Source: Membranipora membranacea
Taxonomy: Eukaryota > Bryozoa > Gymnolaemata > Cheilostomatida > Membraniporidae
Reading direction: 5' to 3'
Assembly (NCBI GenBank): GCA_914767715.1
Contig: OU612066.1
Coordinates: 15,505,001-15,569,000, forward strand
Length of the DNA stretch: 64,000 nt
Part shown: one piece after another, positions 58,698 to 64,000 of the stretch
Layout of the letters: the number at the start of each line of letters is the position of its first letter
Numbering within the stretch: the stretch's first letter is position 1
Position numbers and translations under genes: made by a program
Notes under the pieces: generated by a model
Databases searched by the model: none
The model's input: the letters and a program-made list of their open reading frames with translations, nothing else
What the model was told of the DNA's origin: nothing

Positions 58698-61600
58698 TTA
58701 CACATGACCAAAAAGTATCTTAGAGCGATGCTCATCATATACAGCCCTCATCTCCGACTTGTCCTGGTTTGCATCCATAACCTGAAAGTGAGAATTGAGG
58801 GTATAAGGGTATCGATGATTAATTAATATAAGGTAAGTAACACCAGCTGGCCAAACAGCACAACTGTTCGCAGAAGTAGTAGTCATGGGCGCAAGACCCA
58901 CTGGCCCTTTATATTCTGTACCAATAGCTTTATCAATATTTCCGCGTCATATTGCTTTTTGGAAATTACTTGCAACTGCCTGATGTCAACGGGGCACACC
59001 AGCTGATTCCCGATGTTGTTAGATGGCCGTTGCGCTAAGAGTTTGAGAGTTCACAGCTTCCTCATTATTAGGATTCTATTGTTGGAATTTGCTCACAAGA
59101 ATAATCAAAGCATGCAGAATAAAATGTGGTACAGGGAATTGTCAACAAAAGAAATGCTTCGAATAGTAGACTGGTCATCATTAATTTGGCCCAAACTCTC
59201 CAATCGGCACATTAAAAACATAGATATTGGGGTTGTCTTCCTTTACATACAAAACAAAAAAGGCGAGATAACTCTCATTTACCAAATAAAACATTGAAAA
59301 ACCTCTACGCAGGGCATATAGGACATCGTGAACATTTCAATGCCATGAGTGACAGACATTAGCATTGTATTGCACTGAGAGAGTCTATCGCAACTATAGC
59401 ATCTAATATATCAAAAAAGGAGATAGCCTCAGCTACCCTTAGCAATGTGGGAAATGGACACCAACAATAATGAGCCAAATCATAGAGAGCACTACGATGT
59501 GGAGAGGATTTTGCTTAGGTCATATTTGTACCAATAAATTTAGGTTTGTTATCTTGGCACTGTAGCAACCGTGTCAAAAAGGTCATTTTGGCATAATCAC
59601 TACAGTTCACAAAGCCTCCTGATTCTAGCTATGTAGCGGTATGATGGCTAGAAGGCCGCATACCACAAAAGAAAAAGGTTGTGAGGAACATGGATTTCTT
59701 ACTCACCAGCACAGGAGCTGGCACAGGGTACTTTTTCTCCATTAGCCACGATTCATGAAAGTCATGTAGCTGCTGGATAAATTTCTACAAAGTCAAGAAA
59801 AATTTTGATACTGTTGAAAGTTGAAATTTTCAACTTTATATCGACATTATTTTAATGTTGAAGTTGTCAATGCCCAGCAAGGTCAAGAACATAGAGAATT
59901 GACCGTTGCGTATAAACACTCATAAATAATCCAGAAAATTGGTTAATTAAACAAAGAAACAGAATTGCCAAATATAAGTCTCTTATAGAGCATTCTTTTG
60001 AAAGTTTTGCTTGAAAACACTGACACGCAAATTAAATCTGCTGGGATTAGGTTGAAGATTAACCTATACATTGCAATATAAAACCTATACCACCTGACCA
60101 CAAGCCTTATTGATCCTGCTAGATATACAACAATATGAAAAATCTAATAAACTTGATTAAGCCACTCAGGCAAGCTCTCTAGAATCTCCCTAGACAGAGT
60201 AGTTTTTCTGACCCTACCCACTCCCCTCAGACTTTCGCCTTGTTGTAGCTATGTTGTTATTCGGGCAACCTTCAATTTATTCACATCATAACATATATTA
60301 ACTGGAAACTATTGCGCTGAATTATATAATATGTCTTTTATCGCAACCTATCAGATAACGTAATTTTGCAATCTTAGATTTGTTGTAGAAGAGGACACAT
60401 GTTATGTATGGCGGAGTTCAGATCTATATATCTTGAATTTGATCAAATCTGAAGAGTATACACAAATTAGAGTCCAGCACTTCAATCTGACAGTCGCTAC
60501 ACTCAGAACAATGAACAGCTTCAATTTTGTGACTGGACTAAACAACGGATAAAAACACTCACAATGATGATACCTCATGTACATCACAGCTGGTTGACAA
60601 AATAAAATTTAAAGCCTATTTCCCTGCATAATAACAGAGTTGTAATTGTAATCTGATGTCTTTATTATTGATTAGCTTTGAACCCACCATCGGTATCCCA
60701 GTCTCCTCTGTTCTGTTTCTAACTTTTAGCCTCTCATAACATTTGGCAGGGTCAGCTCTCAAATACACTGTATGGATCAAAAGGGTCATTTCCATGCAAT
60801 GGGAAACAAAAGCAAAAACACAAGGAGTCATGCTGCTCGTTATGGTTACTTAACTCCATATGCAATTAGCTAATTCATAAAAGGGGGACTTTATTATTTT
60901 GTGTCATAGCTCACACTTTGCATGGCAAAAACTAATCCTTCCTCCAAAGCAACCCAAATCTATTCATGTGAGTCTTGCTATACCAGTACCTGGTTCCAAA
61001 ATGGAAAAATTCTTGGTTTAAGGCAATCGAAAATTGAACAACCAGCATTTGGGTTATACCAAGTTTGATCTAATTTGCCAGCGTCGTAGTTGCCCCTCTC
61101 CAATAATGACAGGTTGGATCAAACGTCATCTACGGGTATTGTGAACTTACCAAACAAATCAATAGGGAGTCTCTCATGTGTACAGAGATAGTCAAACCAT
61201 CTATCCAATATGTGATACTCCATATCATGAAGTGTGCCATTCTGATAGTCGTTCTCAACAAAACAATATCTGGTGCTGTACAGTGATCGCTCCAGTAAAA
61301 CCACCGGCCTGTCCTACAGAAAAACAGAACCAACCTAATATGTTTTCAATATGATAAACAAACAGGTGGAACTGAAAGAGTAAAAACTGCAAAATTAAAA
61401 ACCTCAAAAGCGAGTATTTTTGCTCTAATTATTTTTAATTCTACTCCTTTGATAGTACAACTTTTCAACCTATTCAAATGGTATGTTATAATCTATATTC
61501 AGTAACATGGTTTTTTAAAAAAACATGAATGTCAGAAAATCTAAAAAAAATGATTGTTAAATCACCATTGCTCAGAAAATGAAGAAAAATAGTTGTAAAT

Positions 61601-63652
61601 AATCTGTGATATTTATCTCTCTCAAGCTCATTTTTGACCACAATTATTCATATGACTTGCGACCTTGATGAAGGCTAGCAGTGTCATACTCACTGTGGCT
61701 GTTTCATGCATCTGACATCTTGTGAGAGAGGCATATGTGTTAAATGAGAAGCTCCACCGGGATGCATCTTCATACAGCTTCGACTGCAAATATGTGTAGA
61801 ATTTGGTTATACAAGAACTCATGCGGCTACATTGATAACCTTATTGATAAGAATACTTCAACATGCCATTTACCTTCCAGGATGAAGGTTATCACAGATT
61901 TAAATTTGGTAATCCGTTTTAGAATATTTGAATTCAGGATTTTACTAAGATCTAACGAATTTCCATACAGCATAGGAAAGTGCAGGCTTGTGAACATAAA
62001 TATCTTGATATTTAGGGTTTTGCATCTCTTGATCAAAATGGATAAAGAAATTCTTTTCCGTTTCGATGAGAAACTCAGTTGATTCAGATGGTTGCCAATA
62101 AAATTTGGATTTTTGTTGAAATTGACACCAAGTGCAGTCCATAATAGAAAAATAAAACTGTTTACTAAAATTTAATGGTTTAAGCTGATGATAAAATGCA
62201 AATCACAACAGAATACCAAAGTTAGTTTTTGGAATTTTTGATATGATATTATTGATTTGCAGACTGCATTGCCAAATTCAGTTGGCATTACTTGTGAGTT
62301 GTGGTTAATAAAAGCACCCACGCATGCGGGAATATCCAAGAAACGCAAAACATGTCTTTGATGGTATATGGTGATATTGATATATGGGCTATACTGTTGA
62401 AAGTACACTTTAAAGGGAACAAGTTTTTTCACCAACAAATAGTCTGTTCTCAGTTGGTGCTTTAAATTTCACATTTTATCATCAAATCACAAAATAGACC
62501 TTGTACATAAATTTTGAATCCTTATAATATATTATCTTAATTCAAAATATTTGAACTCGATATCTAAGGGTAAATTTGAATATTGAATTTCATACAAGCA
62601 TTTATTCTGCCATCTCATCTGATCAAAATATCCTTTTCGGCTAATTTGTTCGCCAAATGACACAACGCCATCAAACAAATTCTTGTTCACAATCAGTGAC
62701 TTTAAATTTAGATTTGAAATGTTACATCTTTGCTTTGGACACTCAGAGATCAATCACCTCATATCTTTGAAACCTGCTTGCTTGTCAAGGTACATAAACG
62801 CAAGCCAACAGAAAATATAGACCGCCGACACACAGCATTCAACCCTTTATCCTCATGATCAAATAGAAATAGGCAGGACAGCGAACCTTTAATCAAATCG
62901 TCCTAGAGTGGGCAAGCAATCAGTATCTACGATATGCTCTGAATCATCTGTATGCAGTATCAAAAATTTTAAGCTTGAGTTTTACACGTCCCAGAGATCT
63001 AAACCAAACAGTTTGATCTGGTGGTTGGGTCACAATACACTGGGCTTAAGAGACTCTGGACCCAGGATGGTTCAGTAAACCGCACCAAGATAAGACATTA
63101 AACATTCAAATACTAGAGTATAATTTGGGAGGGTTATGTCCTACTTGATCAGGATGGAATAAGGGGATTTGTTGAAATAAATCTACACTATGGAGATTTT
63201 AATTAGTTACAAAGCTAAAGAAAATAAGCATGTCATAACAACCTGATATGGTTACCCAATCTATGGCAATGGCGCTTTCTCATACTCAAGCATAAATTCC
63301 CTCTTTTTCACAGGTTAAGAGTGTTGGGAAGCATGGGAAAATTTGTGCTCCTATACACAACACAAAAAAGAGAGAAACATCCACGGGAAAACAATATATT
63401 AATACAATATATACAAGGTTGCTATTGACACCGCATTTTCCCATGGTTGTTTCCCTGTGCAAACTAGCACATCTTTTGTATAGCAGTATATTTTCCACAA
63501 AAAGCTTGTGCACTATAACTCACCAAAGCATTGTGTCCATTAAGGTTGGTCCATTTGGCAATAGGTTCAGGTAATGCTTCAACACTGTCAGTACCTTGAA
63601 AATACTTCATCAATGTCGACTTTCCGCTGCCTATATTTCCTTCTACAGACAC
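58698..63652 (-). CDS. Deoxynucleoside kinase (TK2/dNK type), 5' partial, six exons seen
   Basis: Phosphorylates deoxynucleosides to 5'-monophosphates in the salvage pathway. Exons: 63524-63652, 61694-61783, 61151-61313, 60688-60767, 59707-59784, 58698-58781; 207 codons plus stop, all in phase. Landmarks in order: P-loop [17 protein letters not shown] and NGHNAL, the [14 protein letters not shown] substrate-site segment, the LERS motif ([15 protein letters not shown]), [22 protein letters not shown] with the LID arginines, and [10 protein letters not shown]. The pattern fits TK2 and insect dNK better than dCK/dGK, judged from the ERS(I/L)-S-RY and GHN segments. The 5' end, with the start codon and any mitochondrial targeting sequence, lies beyond the right part of the window; no upstream exon was convincing in 63653-64000. 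DUOX is tail-to-tail with it. Confidence 0.93.
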
Positions 63653-64000
63653 CTAAAAGTAAGCATTCGGTTATTATGACATCTGATTCGCATTTGTTTC
63701 TTGTCTTACACTTTTAGCTAACTTCGAAGTTGACCAACCAAAGTGTATTCATTGAAGACTCTTTCTAACAGCTTTGGTTTTTTAATTTAAATTACTGCTA
63801 CAATCTAATTGTTCATACATTTATGGTGCAAAATGATAGCAACCTAGTTGGTATTTCAGAGCTGTCCGCATTTTATGTGCCTGGTAGCATATAAAGTAAA
63901 CAAACCGATCAGTTTTACAGGAATAAACAAGATTCTTGGGGCAACCATCTCAAACACCGATTAACATTCTATTGATTGGTAGGCTGTAGTGTTTTTATGG
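63653..64000. other. Kinase intron or upstream sequence; no exon found
   Basis: 348 bp to the window edge. A - strand donor-like GTAAGA near 63712 would follow a short open stretch with no Met and a nearby stop. It does not give a convincing first exon for the kinase. Confidence 0.5.

Noticed and set aside
63653-63760. Short - strand exon ending at GTAAGA near 63712 as the kinase first exon
   Set aside because: No Met in the required frame and a stop about 15 codons upstream.

Overview
This is a window of animal nuclear DNA: AT-rich (by eye), with short coding exons that all have GT..AG borders, long introns and many small inverted-repeat transposons. The gene content (dual oxidase, its maturation factor, a TK2-type deoxynucleoside kinase, a non-LTR retrotransposon) is metazoan. 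The lineage cannot be fixed from sequence alone; a marine invertebrate (sponge, cnidarian or lophotrochozoan) is my best guess and is inference only.

Layout from left to right: (1) a probable last exon of a + strand gene whose body lies outside the window (569-642); (2) a 20-exon + strand gene (3002-17643) for a secreted protein of about 918 residues that I do not recognise, with a signal peptide, several RKKR/RVKR proprotein-convertase-like sites and a Gly/Gln linker; (3) a 5'-truncated non-LTR retrotransposon with an intact reverse transcriptase on the - strand (about 18410-20282); (4) about 3.6 kb with no recognisable gene; (5) a DUOXA (dual oxidase maturation factor) gene on the - strand (23901-38675 plus a 5' UTR exon ending at 38937); (6) a short shared upstream region (38938-39382); (7) a complete DUOX (dual oxidase) gene on the + strand, 31 exons, 1689 residues (39383-57769); (8) a deoxynucleoside kinase gene on the - strand (58698-63652), tail-to-tail with DUOX and running off the right edge at its 5' end.

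The functional core is the head-to-head DUOXA/DUOX pair. In known systems DUOXA is needed for DUOX to leave the ER and make H2O2 at the cell surface, and the divergent arrangement, described for vertebrates, lets one region drive both genes. All exon joins were checked for reading phase: DUOX sums to 5070 nt, DUOXA to 1434 nt and the secreted gene to 2757 nt, each divisible by three without internal stops. Introns carry most of the mobile DNA: a hAT-like element with a perfect 8-bp target duplication, a pogo/mariner-like MITE with TA duplications, several foldback elements, and a three-copy repeat of about 185 bp.
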